Positions 49,906-59,489 of a stretch of DNA of 64,000 bases are shown in pieces (within the stretch, counting starts at the first letter, position 1; each line of letters opens with the position of its first letter). The stretch covers positions 1,240,001 to 1,304,000 of the forward strand of contig NC_053187.1 of assembly GCF_905163445.1 (NCBI RefSeq), written 5' to 3'. Made by a program: the position numbers and the translations under genes. Source of the stretch: Pararge aegeria (lineage: Eukaryota > Arthropoda > Insecta > Lepidoptera > Nymphalidae). The notes beneath the pieces were generated by a model. That model was not told the DNA's origin and ran no database searches. It worked only from the letters and a program-made list of their open reading frames with translations.

Positions 49906-50660
49906 TTTTTTAAATAATATAAAACTATGTTTTCTAAATAATGCTGAAGTATCTAATTGGGATCTATAATAATGTCAACATCTAATATATCAAAACACAT
50001 CATTAAAATTGTAACTTTGAAGTCAGCCCAGTCACTTAATAACGTGAAGAATATATTATAATGTTAACTAAACCCCTAACAAAGTTTCTGAGACTGAGTT
50101 GATTAAATGAACCGATAACTAATGTAGCTATCGAAGTTTTTGAACGATTAATATTGCTCGGCTTGCAATTTTAATAGGTTTCTTAAAGAAAGTGGGTATT
50201 GCACGATTATGTCAGAGAATTTCTGACACTATCGCGCAATAAACACTATCAATAAACGAGTGATTGTTATGATTATTTTACTAGGATGATCCTTATTCTT
50301 TTATATATGATTTGTTTATCTTATGTTCTATACTTTTATATGTTCTACGTGCCTGAAGTCGCATGTTCATCTGAATAGGTACACTTAATATTTTCCTCGT
50401 CCATAGGAAGATTCTGTACTTAAGAATTATTTTTCACACAATCCAAGAAATCGGAACAGTGTCGAGAGAATAAAAAACTTGACAAGAAAATAGTGTAGCC
50501 GTGACATATATAAAGCTTAGTGTCGCTCTGGTGCTCGCGACCCGAAATTTTATACGATTCTGCGAAATTCATCCGAAAAAAGATCGAAATTTGGTACGAA
50601 AGTGACATTATTAAACGTAATTAATACGTAATACGTATTAATCGTAAATATATTTGTAGA
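49906..50660. other. no gene recognised
   Basis: AT-rich; a direct-repeat ACGTAATTAATACGTAATACGTATTAATCG cluster at about 50614-50644 is a local AT palindrome. Confidence 0.45.
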
Positions 50661-50661
50661 A

Positions 50662-50735
50662 CTCAGTGGCGCAGTGAGCGCTGCAATCTTATAAGTAGGA
50701 GGTCCCGGATTCGATTCACTTGGATCCGTTTAGAG
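50662..50735 (+). mobile_element. SINE-C head fragment
   Basis: CTCAGTGGCGCAGTGAGCGC, TGCAATCTTATAAGTAGGAG, GTCCCGGATTCGATTCACTT. Confidence 0.75.
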
Positions 50736-50787
50736 GGGCTTAAGCTATAGGCTACCACCACAGTAAATACTTAAGCTTATGTATATT

Positions 50788-50902
50788 GTCAGCCGATTGG
50801 CGCAGTGGGCAGTGACTTTGATTTCTGAGTACAAGGCTGTAGGTTTGATTCCCACAGCTGAAAAATGTTTGTGTGATGAACAGGAATGTTTTTCAGTGTC
50901 AG
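50788..50902 (+). mobile_element. SINE-A head half
   Basis: GTCAGCCGATTGGCGCAGTG, GGCAGTGACTTTGATTTCTG, GTAGGTTTGATTCCCACAGC, GAACAGGAATGTTTTTCAGT. The tail is missing; a Helitron begins 30 bp on. Confidence 0.88.
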
Positions 50903-50931
50903 ATAAATACGTGTTTATAATTATTATGTAC

Positions 50932-51391
50932 TAGCTGTTGCCCGCGACTTCGTCTGCGTTTGACTTTGTTTTTTGATGTGGCATTCAATTTAGTTGTAGT
51001 TCTAAAAAAATTAAAGCATTCAGTATCGCTAAGCCTTAAATGAGGGGGTTGCTGCTGTCCGCTGAGGAGTTCTGTCCTCTATCTCCAACCACATTCAGAT
51101 CTGCACAAAGATTGGGCAAAATTAAACATATTATACCTGTGTAGTGCAAAAATAATTATTTAAATCGGTTATAATTTGTCTTAGTTATGGTGTAAAATCG
51201 TCAAACACTTTCATCCCCTCTTTCAAAGGAACCAAGCTTAATGTATTAATAAAAAGTATCCTATATTACTTGTAACACTTCCAAGAATATGTGTACAAAG
51301 TTTCATGAGGATCGGTTAAGTGGTGTTTGCGTGAAAGCGTAACAAACAAACTTACATTGGCATTTATAATATTAAGTAGGGATAGGGATAT
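50932..51391 (-). mobile_element. complete non-autonomous Helitron, inverted
   Basis: Plus strand starts ACTAGCTGTTGCCCGCGACT-TCGTCTGCG and ends GTTTGTTACGCTTTCACGC (as complement) ... ATAATATTAAGTAGGGATAG. Its interior blocks (CTCTCTAACCACATTCAGAT type, CCTCTTTCAAAGGAACCAAG) match 48907-49358 in reverse. Two complete copies lie only 1.6 kb apart in opposite orientation. Confidence 0.85.
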
Positions 51392-51602
51392 AAGCGGGGA
51401 CAGTCTAGTGAGTAACGCTTCGGCTTTCCTTTCTTAGAGACCGAGTTCGAGCCCGGCACACACAAATGACTTTTGGAGTTTTCTTTTCTTATTTGCTTTA
51501 AACGGTGAAAGAAAACATCGTGAGGAAACCTGCATGGGAGTTGCAAATGCCAATCCGCACTTGGCCAGCGTGGTAGACTACGGCCTCCGAACGTTAGGAC
51601 CA
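51388..51602 (+). mobile_element. SINE-B copy
   Basis: ATAAGCGGGGACAGTCTAGT, GACCGAGTTCGAGCCCGGCA, AAACGGTGAAAGAAAACATC, GTGAGGAAACCTGCATGGGA, GCACTTGGCCAGCGTGGTAG. An internal deletion removes the GCCTGAGAG to GAAGTC part. Confidence 0.85.
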
Positions 51603-52079
51603 ACTGGACCTAACCATATAACTATAACTGCTTTAGGTTTAACATATATTTACCTAAAACTTATCTTCCGGGAATGGAACCGTAAATAAAACTACAGAGG
51701 CGTAGTACATGGCGTTATTAAAGCATCTACCATCAGTCATAATTTATTGACCCCCGTGACGCGAATCCAGGACCTTGTGATCAGGAGTCGACCACGCTAA
51801 GCCACTAGACCAGGCAGTTACGCTCATTGCATAAAGCGTATGCGCATACTAAAACGTAATAAGTGGTGTACTAACTGAAAAGCTGTCTGTAAGAGGACAC
51901 CCACTCACCACCGTTCGTACAGAAAGCGTGTAATGTCTCAATCCGAAAACGCTATGGGAAAAAAGAAACAAATGAGGTAAGGTCGGCAAAAAAAGTGCTG
52001 AAATTAAATCTTCTACTTTTTTAATAAAATTAAACTGCACCATATGTTCATCTGTATAAATCTTTACATTGAGTATTAT
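51603..52079. other. no gene; tRNA-like fragment
   Basis: GACGCGAATCCAGGACCTTG-TGATCAGGAGTC...CTAAGCCACTAGACCA (51758-51810) on the minus strand is tRNA-like (TGGTCTAGTGGCTTAG, GGTCCTGGATTCGCG), so it is probably one more SINE or decayed tRNA head. Not folded convincingly. Confidence 0.4.
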
Positions 52080-52365
52080 TAGCGGTGATAGCCTTGTGGG
52101 TCTTTTGCCTATCTTACGGGTTTCGAACCGAGTTCAATCCCCGGTGCAAAATTTCGGAGTTACGTGCGTTCTAAATATCACTTATTAAACAGTAACTGAT
52201 CAATGTTCAAGGGAAACATGCACGCCTGAGAGTTTTCTTTCGCATTTTCAAAGGCGTGTGATGTCCACCAATCCGCACGTAGCCAGCGTGGTGGACTAAA
52301 CCCTTCTCATTCCGAGAGGACACTCGCGGCTGGAGTGGGAGGCTAATGGGTTGATAATGATGATT
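52080..52365 (+). mobile_element. full-length SINE-B
   Basis: TAGCGGTGATAGCCTTGTGG, CGAGTTCAATCCCCGGTGCA, CGGAGTTACGTGCGTTCTAA, GGGAAACATGCACGCCTGAG, GGCGTGTGATGTCCACCAAT, CAGCGTGGTGGACTAAACCC, GGAGGCTAATGGGTTGATAA, TGATGAT. Confidence 0.9.
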
Positions 52366-53079
52366 TTTATGAGTAAATATATTAAGGCTATTATAAAATA
52401 GTATTTTTTCCAGTGAAATGCTTTATTATTTCTGAAGAATTTAAGATTCGGAAGCCACACTCTATTAAACTTAACACTTTTCAATTGCGGTTACGGAGTT
52501 TCTTCCAAAGAAAACAATATAGCGATGGAAAATCTCGTAAATGTTACAAAATGTTTGGCATCATCGCCTGTGCTAACGTTATATGCTCTCGAAAGTTTTA
52601 GCACTTTGAATATAAAACGAAACGTCCTTAGTGTATATTTATAGCCAAATAAACGTGTTAACGTAAGACTGCGTGTCTGTCAAGAAGTCCTTTTTAAAAG
52701 CGATTCACGGTAATTTTGTTATAAATATTCCGAGTTTAAGTTAAAGGAAAAATAAAATACTTTTTTGGAATTATAATTACTAGTTTTTTTCTTTATATAA
52801 AATTCAATTTACTGGCGAATAATTTAAATTTGGTATGAGCATGTTTTATGTGTTTTAATTTTGCAACCGCAGTGTTGTTGAGTATGCCAATGAATTGTGA
52901 CCGTGTAAAATCACCTTCGTTTGAGTTTAGTGGAATATTTGGCCACAGACTAAGCCCATTTCTTAAATATAAGATATTTGTTATTTAATCAGGGTTCCAA
53001 CATATTTTCAGCTCTTATGTGTTCTATATGATACTCTTGTTGCCCTTGCGCTTTTTCACTTGAATGTTTAGAGACTTTC
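52366..53079. other. no gene recognised
   Basis: AT-rich. Two short overlapping frames (52296-52601) are shadows of SINE-B and chance. Confidence 0.4.
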
Positions 53080-53084
53080 TTCTT

Positions 53085-53265
53085 CTTTTTATGGACCTCA
53101 AAACAGTTATGCGATATCGTACCGGAACGCTAAATAGCTGAGTCAGTCTGCTGAAGCCTCCACCAGACTAGACCACAGAAAATTCGGAAATTTGCATCTG
53201 CCGGAGATCGAACACGGGACTTCCCACTTGATATTATAGCGCTCACCGCAGCGTAAAGGATATAG
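53085..53265 (-). mobile_element. SINE-C copy
   Basis: Minus: GCTGCGGTGAGCGCTATAAT, GGGAAGTCCCGTGTTCGATC, TCCGGCAGATGCAAATTTCC, GTGGTCTAGTCTGGTGGAGG, CGTTCCGGTACGATATCGCA. Confidence 0.85.
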
Positions 53266-54109
53266 ATTTATAAAGAGAATAGAGTAACAAAGATTTCAAA
53301 CAATCAAACATTTGTGACATTTCTCTATAGTAGACAGTGGTGTATTTTTCAGCACAATAAATCGTTGCTGTCGGTACTACCGCGCCGTCTCGCCCGCTAT
53401 TTCTAGCGCCCGCCCAACCAAGTTTATTGACTCGGCGCGACTACTACCCGGATTCGTCTACATACCATATCGATACTTTGAATGAAATGCAACTCATATG
53501 AATGATTTTGACGAACTTGCATTGCAAATTGGAATTCTTGCGTTTAGTTAGCATTTTTTTTACGTATCACGTGGTTCTGGATATTTTATTCCACTACAAG
53601 TACCTATGTCTTTGATTGCGATCTCAACTGGTGTTAAGTGAAGTGAAATTTGCTGAAGATCTATAATAATTAACTGCCCTAATTTGCTTCAAGTGAAAAA
53701 TTAGCCAAATGTGCCTTTTATCCCTTTTTTCCCCCACCACATCTAAGCTCCTCCCACCTCATTAGAACCTCTGAATATGTTTAATTAAGATAGAGAGATA
53801 GATAGAAAGCTTTATTGCACGAACAGAAAAAAAAAACAGGTCGCTTAAGTGGTCTACTCCATCTCTCTAAAAGTGAAGTTGAAAAATATATTTGTTCGCT
53901 TAGCAATTCAAACTGCCATTCTTATTGTTTAATAATTTCCAATTGTTCAAGCTCAATCCTTTTATTAATTTATTTTTATTAGGACTATCAATTAAATTAC
54001 ATGTAATATGAGTTAAGGATAAAACTAGCCTTAAGAGTACTAATTACACATAATTCCACTAATGAGTCTTATATAAAATATTGTCATTTAAATTTTAAAA
54101 AATATCAAT
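53266..54109. other. no gene; GC-rich patch and SINE-C end
   Basis: 53365-53460 is GC-rich (CTACCGCGCCGTCTCGCCCG) and repeat-free. 53585-53650 is a minus SINE-C 3' end (TTATTCCACTACAAG, TGCGATCTCAACTGGTG). Confidence 0.45.
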
Positions 54110-54490
54110 TTCAAAATTAATTTATTTCAAGTAGGCCTACTTTATAAGTGCTTTTGAAACGTCAAGTATATCTGTTTGTAGTGACTCTACCACCGGTTGG
54201 GAAAGCAGATTCTACCGAGAACAGCCAGCAAGAAACTCAGTAGTTGCTCTTTTCCAACATCAACATTTACAATCATTTTTGTTATCTTGCGGGAGATGAG
54301 AGCGAAGTTGGCTGCTTCCAAACTACCGTTCAGAAATTCAACAAATGTACAGTAACCTCTTGCTCGTGCTTTTACACATTTTTTAAATGTATGCATCGAT
54401 AGGTCCAGAATTACCTCAGGAATCATGTAGTAAAAGCGTTACCGCAGACGATATGCAGATATCTACAACTAATTCATGTCCGTTTCTGGT
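54110..54490 (-). pseudogene. LINE-B 3' end with ORF remnant
   Basis: Tail and 3' UTR landmarks as in other copies. On the minus strand the frame 54187-54426 runs through GYCTFVEFLNGSLEA, the decayed version of the LINE-B ORF end (KGYYT-x-DEFLNDKVAW), into the 3' UTR; the normal stop is lost. Confidence 0.82.
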
Positions 54491-54518
54491 CGAAGTCGAT
54501 TGTTAACATCAGCTTTTT

Positions 54519-54675
54519 TAAATAAATAAATATACTACGACAATACAGACATCACCATCTAGCCCCAAAGTAAGCGTAGCTTGTGTTATGAGTACGTAGA
54601 AGACAGATGAATATTTTTTGAGAATAATATACATAAATACTAATAAAATAAAGACTAACACTCAGATACTGAATT
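54519..54675 (-). mobile_element. SINE-A tail half
   Basis: Minus: CAGTATCTGAGTGTTAGTCT, CATAACACAAGCTACGCTTA, CTTTGGGGCTAGATGGTGAT, TAGTATATTTATTTATTTAA. Confidence 0.85.
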
Positions 54676-54933
54676 AAATATATAATATATTACAACAATA
54701 CACACGTCGCCATCTAGGCCCAAAGTAAGCGTAGCTTGTGTTATGGGTACTAAGATGACTGTTGAATATTTTTATAAATAAAATACATAAATACTTAGAA
54801 TATACATATAAACACCCAGACACTGAAAAATATTCATGCTCATCACACGAACATTTTCCAGTTGTGGGAAACGAACCCACGGCCTTGGACTCAGAAAGCA
54901 GGATCGCTGCAAACTGCGCCAATCGGCCGTCAA
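54676..54933 (-). mobile_element. full-length SINE-A
   Basis: Minus: TGACGGCCGATTGGCGCAGT, GTGGGTTCGTTTCCCACAAC, CTTTGGGCCTAGATGGCGAC. Directly follows the tail half at 54519-54675. Confidence 0.92.
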
Positions 54934-54939
54934 ATTACA

Positions 54940-55002
54940 TTTGTTCATCACACAAACATTTTCCAGTTGTGGGAATCGAACCTCCAGCCTCAGACAACTT
55001 TT
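54940..55002 (-). mobile_element. SINE-A B-box fragment
   Basis: Minus: GAGGTTCGATTCCCACAACT, GGAAAATGTTTGTGTGATGA. A third SINE-A piece in the cluster, possibly a partial tandem duplication. Confidence 0.8.
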
Positions 55003-55281
55003 ATTTCTCAATCGTAAAATTATTTCATTCATTGAATCTATACTTGAACTTATACAAATAAATAAAATAGTGTTAGTTTGTAATATCAAAATACAAAGTA
55101 ATAACTAAGTATAACTCATAAAAAATCGAGTTTCGGTAACTTATAATTGGATATTATAAATTACGTAAAGTAAATTTTTTCTCGGCTGTTGGAAAGCAAG
55201 TAAATAATAAAAAATATATTAATAGTTGTGAATGAGTTTTTCTAATATTGTACATAAAGTAAGCCCTTCACTGCAATTTAA

Positions 55282-55398
55282 CCAGTAATGCTAGCATGCG
55301 CGCTACGAGATACTTATCTCTACTCGTTTCTCATAGTTTTCTATAGAGATAGAGGGGTAGGTATGAATCTCTCGTGGCGCGCATGCTTGCCCTACTGG
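55282..55398. repeat. 117-bp palindromic MITE-like element
   Basis: Left end CCAGTAATGCTAGCATGCGC-GCTACGAGA faces right end CTCTCGTGGCGCGCATGCTT-GCCCTACTGG: about 27 of 31 bases pair. The middle carries ATCTCTACTCG/CTATAGAGATAG. Looks like a complete short terminal-inverted-repeat element; no clear target duplication beyond TA-like flanks. Confidence 0.65.
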
Positions 55399-55573
55399 TG
55401 TATGGTGATACGCTCTCAGATGGTGCGGGCTTATCTGTTAGGCGAATGACATTATATTAAGCCCACATATCCTAGTCTAGGGAGGGGGCAAGATATTTTT
55501 AGGTCAGATCATCCGCGGCTTTTTTGTGAAAATTTTCTTAGAGGAATATGTTTTTTTATCTGTGTCTTTTTCT

Positions 55574-55770
55574 CAGCGGCGTGCATAGAGGGTATGCACA
55601 GGGTATGCAGATGATATAAAATGAACTCAATTGAATAACTTAAGGATAGGCATTGTAAGAGTTATAAAAATCTTACCCTTAAGTATTAAAATTCGTACTG
55701 GGGATTTTCTTCAGTTTACATCATCTGCACACGGTATGCATAAAATGAAATACCCTCTATGCACGCCACT
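55574..55770 (+). mobile_element. hAT-like MITE F, long form
   Basis: CAGCGGCGTGCATAGAGGGT ... ACCCTCTATGCACGCCACTG with long imperfect terminal repeats and interior CTTAAGGATAGGCATTGTAA, GTACTGGGGATTTTCTTCAG. The flanking 8-mers CTTTTTCT and CTGTCTGT agree at only five positions, so the target duplication has decayed. Confidence 0.82.
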
Positions 55771-55825
55771 GCTGTCTGTATCTTGGCCGCCATATATTTA
55801 AAAGAGTTCATACATTTTCCATGCA

Positions 55826-55875
55826 CTAATCGGTTTCTACGCGACATCATGCCGAAACGCTTACCCTGCTGGTAA
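55826..55875 (-). mobile_element. SINE-C internal fragment
   Basis: TAATCGGTTTCTACGCGACA, TCATGCCGAAACGCTTACCC are SINE-C body, minus. Confidence 0.55.
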
Positions 55876-55979
55876 ACACGTAATAATCTCGGAATAGTTA
55901 TTCAATGTTTTGTCACGCTGGGACATTTGGAAGCTTCTCTCAGTTTAAGTGTCGTAACACACTGCATTACTTTCAGACC

Positions 55980-56115
55980 TAATCATCATTATATCAACCC
56001 GTTACCGGCCTACTACAGGGCACGGGTCTTCTCCCACTCCTCCCACAATGAGAACGGGTTAAGTCCGTAGTCCACAACGCTGGCCCAGTGCGGATTGGTG
56101 GACTTCACACACGTA
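55980..56115 (-). mobile_element. SINE-B tail half
   Basis: Minus: GTGTGTGAAGTCCACCAATC, CGCACTGGGCCAGCGTTGTG, GACTACGGACTTAACCCGTT, GGGAGAAGACCCGTGCCCTG, GTAACGGGTTGATATAATGA, TGAT. Confidence 0.85.
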
Positions 56116-56157
56116 GTAAGGTGGGCGTACCTGCGCAAAGGTGGTAGGTGCGCAAAT

Positions 56158-56810
56158 TTTGGCGACCTCCGTGGCGCGTGCGGTGAGCGCTGTGGACTCA
56201 AGTGGAGGTCTCGGGTCCAATCCCCGCAGGGCAAATAAGAGAATTTATAATCTCTGAATTTTCTGTCGTTTAGTCTAGTGGGAGGCTTCTGCTGTGGCTA
56301 GTTACTAACTTGCCGACAAAGCCGTGCCACCAATCAATTGAGCGTTCCGGTACGTTATCGTGCGAAAACCGATAAAGGTATGGGTGTAGCCTATTACCCA
56401 GTGGCGTGCACTTCGTAAAAGTACAAAGTAAATAAATAAATGTACTACGACAATACACACATCGCCATCTAGCCCAGAAGAAAGCGTAGTTTTTGTCATG
56501 GGTACTAAGATAGCTGATGAATATTTTCACATAAATACTTATAATATACAGTTGAACACCCAGACACTGAAATATATTCATGTTCATCACACGAACATGT
56601 TCAGATTGTGGGAATCGAACCCACGGCCATGGACTCGGAAAGCGCGGTCGCTGCCCACTGCGCCCGTCAGCCGTCGGTAAAGCCTTCCCCAAAACTTTTA
56701 TATGTCTCATAAAAGAGATGAATGTTTCCTATCATGCCTTCACCCATCATTATGCCGTTACCATCATCAGGTGAGATTGAAGTCAAGGGCTAACTTGTAG
56801 TGGAATTTAA
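56158..56810 (+). mobile_element. SINE-C interrupted by MITE F and SINE-A
   Basis: Head GACCTCCGTGGCGCGTGCGG-TGAGCGCTGTGG, B box GGTCTCGGGTCCAATCCCCG, body to GGTATGGGTGTAGCCTATTA at 56397. It resumes near 56752 with ATGCCGTTACCATCATCAGG, TGAGATTGAAGTCAAGGGCT, AACTTGTAGTGGAATTTAAA. The interruption is MITE F (56401-56426 and about 56690-56735) carrying SINE-A. Confidence 0.82.
56427..56675 (-). mobile_element. SINE-A nested in MITE F nested in SINE-C
   Basis: Minus: GACGGCTGACGGGCGCAGTG, GTGGGTTCGATTCCCACAAT, CTTCTGGGCTAGATGGCGAT, TAGTACATTTATTTATTTAC. Left of it CAGTGGCGTGCACTTCGTAA is the 5' end of MITE F. Confidence 0.88.
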
Positions 56811-57124
56811 AATAAAAACGCATTTATAACATAAGTAGAGAAGTTGTGATAGAGTACACGCGAACGAAACTGCAGGCAGTGTTAATTAATAAACTAAATA
56901 TATCGCTAGTGCGAGCGGGATCGGCTCGGAAGGTGCGCGTGCCGTCGGCAGATGTGCGTGCCATCTGCCGACGTTTTTACCTCTACCTTTTAATTCGTTT
57001 GTTTTGCCCTTGGCTGTAGCTGCGTACAGACATGGCGACCATCGCCTTAATACCATGGCTTTAAGGCGCTCAGTACTAAATGACGTTGAAATACTCGTAA
57101 CTAAACTTATCAATAATCTATCTA
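56811..57124. other. unclassified, contains a hairpin before T5
   Basis: GC-rich 56910-57060. The hairpin at 56943-56973 is listed separately. Short frames on both strands overlap each other; none supported. Confidence 0.4.
56943..56973. repeat. 12-bp-arm hairpin followed by T5
   Basis: CGTCGGCAGATG (56943-56954), 7-nt loop, CATCTGCCGACG (56962-56973), then TTTTT. The shape resembles an intrinsic terminator, but in an animal genome that has no such role. A GTGCGCGTGCC/GTGCGTGCC direct repeat surrounds it. Confidence 0.85.
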
Positions 57125-57435
57125 TCTATGCCCTTTTTTTTATTCCACTACAAGTTAGCCTGGTGGTAAGTGATGATGGAGAATAAGATGGTAGCGGGCT
57201 AACCTGTTTGGGAGGTAGTCATAATCGGTTCCTACGCGACATCACACCAAAACACTAAATCGCTTGGCGGCACGTCTTTGCCGGTAGGGTGGCCACCAAA
57301 TAGCCACGGTCAAAGCCTCCCACCAGACCAGACCAGAGAAAATTCAGAATTCCCGAATTGCCCCTGCTCGGGATCGAACCCAGGACCTCCTGCTTAAATT
57401 CACAGCTCTCATCGTTGCGCCAGGAGGTCGTGTTT
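57125..57435 (-). mobile_element. full-length SINE-C
   Basis: Minus: CTGGCGCAACGATGAGAGCT, GCAGGAGGTCCTGGGTTCGA, TCCCGAGCAGGGGCAATTCG, CTGGTCTGGTGGGAGGCTTT, GCCGGCAAAGACGTGCCGCC region, CGCTACCATCTTATTCTCCA, CTTGTAGTGGAATAAAAAAA. Confidence 0.92.
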
Positions 57436-57444
57436 TTGTTTCGT

Positions 57445-57520
57445 GGCTTTGGCTGGAAGTGTACCGACAAAGACGTGCCGCTAAGCGATTTAGTGTTCCG
57501 ATGCGATGTCGCGCAGATAC
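57445..57520 (+). mobile_element. SINE-C internal fragment
   Basis: GTACCGACAAAGACGTGCCG, CTAAGCGATTTAGTGTTCCG, ATGCGATGTCGCGCAGATAC: SINE-C body in plus orientation, directly facing the minus copy. It runs into the palindrome at 57508. Confidence 0.78.
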
Positions 57521-57553
57521 CTATATATATATATATATAGGTATCTGCGCGAC
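57508..57553. repeat. perfect 46-bp palindrome with TA core
   Basis: GTCGCGCAGATACC plus (TA)n up to the centre at 57530/57531 is exactly mirrored by (TA)n plus GGTATCTGCGCGAC. The left arm is SINE-C sequence; the right arm ends where LINE-B begins. Confidence 0.93.
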
Positions 57554-57799
57554 AATGACAAGGTTGCTTGGAAGCATCCGGCTCCGCTTTCAGCTCTCAC
57601 AAGATAGAAAAATGAATGTTAAAATACAAAATGTAAATTATTGATGTTGGAAAAGAGCAACTGCTGAGTTTCTTGCCGGCTTCTTCTCGGTAGAATCTGC
57701 CTTCCGAACCGGTGGTAGAATCACTACAAACAGACAGACTTGACGTTTCAAAAGTGCTTATATTAGGCCTACTTGAAATAAATGAATTTTGAATTTTGA

Positions 57800-57800
<1 letters not shown>
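57553..57800 (+). pseudogene. LINE-B 3' end with ORF end, in a TA microsatellite
   Basis: Begins NDKVAWKHPAPLSALTR and a TAG near 57605, then the complete 3' UTR to GCCTACTTGAAATAAATGAA, TTTTGAATTTTGAA. (TA)n lies both before (in the palindrome) and after (57801-57830), so it probably inserted into a TA microsatellite, duplicating it. Confidence 0.9.
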
Positions 57801-57834
<34 letters not shown>

Positions 57835-57894
57835 GCTTTATAGTTATCTATAATATTCTACGGGTATGCCTACCAACTTAGAATATTATACTGA

Positions 57895-58055
57895 ACTCTC
57901 AGGCGTGCAGATTTCCTCAAGATGTTTTCCTTTACAGCAAGTGATATTTAAATTGCTTAAATACTTCAGAAAAGTTAGAGGAACGTGTTGGGGTTCGAAC
58001 AGTCACTACGAAGGCAAGCGGAAACCCTAAACACTTAGGTTATCACCGCTTTAAT
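57895..58055 (-). mobile_element. SINE-B head half
   Basis: Minus: AAAGCGGTGATAACCTAAGT, GACTGTTCGAACCCCAACAC, AGCAATTTAAATATCACTTG, CTGTAAAGGAAAACATCTTG, AGGAAATCTGCACGCCTGAG. Confidence 0.88.
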
Positions 58056-58066
58056 AAAATTATATT

Positions 58067-58289
58067 GACGGCCGACTGGCGCAGTGGGCGGCGATCCTGC
58101 TTTCTGAGGTTTCGATTCCCACAACTGAAAAATGCTTGTGTGATGAACATGGGTGTTTATCTGTATATTATAAGTATTTATTTGAAAATATTCATCAGCT
58201 ATCTTAGTACCCATGACATAAGCTACGCTTACTTTGGGGCTAGATGGCGATGGGTGTATTGTCGTAGTACTACTATATATTTATTTATA
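58067..58289 (+). mobile_element. SINE-A with two internal deletions
   Basis: GACGGCCGACTGGCGCAGTG, then TTCTGAGG joins directly to TTTCGATTCCCACAACTG (about 15 bp lost). ATGAACATG joins GGTGTTTATC (another loss). Tail GGGGCTAGATGGCGATGGGT, TTGTCGTAGTAC. Confidence 0.9.
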
Positions 58290-58362
58290 CGCGAAATCAA
58301 TTATTTTACTGTTGCTAAATTCTCAAGACGCTAAAACGCGACAATGACGATGATTGTCAACA

Positions 58363-58427
58363 GCTCGTGGTAGTGGAGCATCGCTAGCCGAACGGCCAAT
58401 GTCCGCACCTCCCTCGCCTCAAGCACT
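58363..58427 (+). other. possible internal exon, Ser/Pro/Ala-rich
   Basis: A GC-rich open segment reading RGSGASLAERPMSAPPSPQAL between an acceptor-like ATTGTCAACAG and a very strong donor GTAAGTTA. The upstream pyrimidine tract is poor. The minus strand also has an open frame here. No gene can be named. Confidence 0.22.
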
Positions 58428-58653
58428 AAGTAAGTTAATTAGTGCTAACAACCGGTGCAAGCCGTTTTTGTGCGCCATTGTTCCCGCGCATGTCGCGTTC
58501 AGTTCCCACGTCCCGTGTGGTGCGGCGTTAATGCTGAGTCACACTTGCCGCTTCTAGCTGAACGACAAACGCGATGCAACGCGATCGCGGTTCGACGCGA
58601 CACGCTGTATCCTGCGATGTATCCAATGACCTTTATTATTAACACTGCACCGT

Positions 58654-58815
58654 CCAGTGGCGTCCGACCAAAATAGAGAAAATCTCCAGTACGAGTGATA
58701 AATACTTAAGGGTTGGGTTTTTATAACTATTACAATGCCTATCCTTAAGTTTTCTATAATTCGTACTGGAGATTTTCTTCATTTTATATCATCTGCCTTC
58801 CCTGGGCATAACCCT
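58654..58815 (+). mobile_element. hAT-like MITE F, right terminus lost
   Basis: CAGTGGCGTCCGACCAAAAT, AAATCTCCAGTACGAGTGAT, AATGCCTATCCTTAAG, GTACTGGAGATTTTCTTCAT, TTTATATCATCTGCC. Confidence 0.78.
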
Positions 58816-58844
58816 TTATGAAAGATATCATTTTCATAGTGATA

Positions 58845-59035
58845 ATAATTGATGGACAAAGCAGATGGCGACAACGAGCCACAATTCGCAGGGCATGCAA
58901 AGAACACGTTTTCCAAAGTGTCTATCAACCTAAGGCTAAATAATGGCAATCACGCCGCCCAGAAATTCGATATGGCAATGCTGCTTAGCAGCAGAAATAA
59001 GCAAGGTGGTAATATTACTTCCCCGGACTAGATTT
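58845..59035 (+). mobile_element. repeat E copy
   Basis: GACAAAGCAGATGGCGACAA, TCGCAGGGCATGCAAAGAAC, TCTATCAACCTAAGGC, GCAATGCTGCTTAGCAGCAG, AAATAAGCAAGGTGGTAATA, TACTTCCCCGGACTAG. Confidence 0.85.
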
Positions 59036-59489
59036 TATTTTATTTTATCTCTATTTGAAGGAGAATATAAAATACGAGTCTTTGTGTAATTAACATTATA
59101 GTGTTGTATAAATACAATTTTATTGTACACCACATAGACAGATAATAAATATATATAATGTGAAGGAATCACATGATTTAAATTTTGTCACTTTATTAGG
59201 TACGCGTCGCGTAGAGTCGGTACTATGCGTGTATCGGGTTTTTAACATCAGTAGGGATATTTTGAATTCGCTTGTATGGAAAAATTAATATGCTTATTCT
59301 GATTTAGTATGTTTACAAGGTTAATCCTTATGAAATATACTTATGCATCCTTCAATATTATTTCGTAACTCTGTTAAACGATCTATATTGCCCTCAGTGC
59401 CGGGCGCAAAATACGGTCAGTGTGATTCGGCTCTTACACGTTCGATATTTTTTATGTTAATCTCATTTAAGTAAGATCGCTATTTTATT

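Noticed and set aside
56943..56980. Rho-independent terminator
   Set aside because: The stem-plus-T shape fits, but this is an animal genome where such terminators do not operate.
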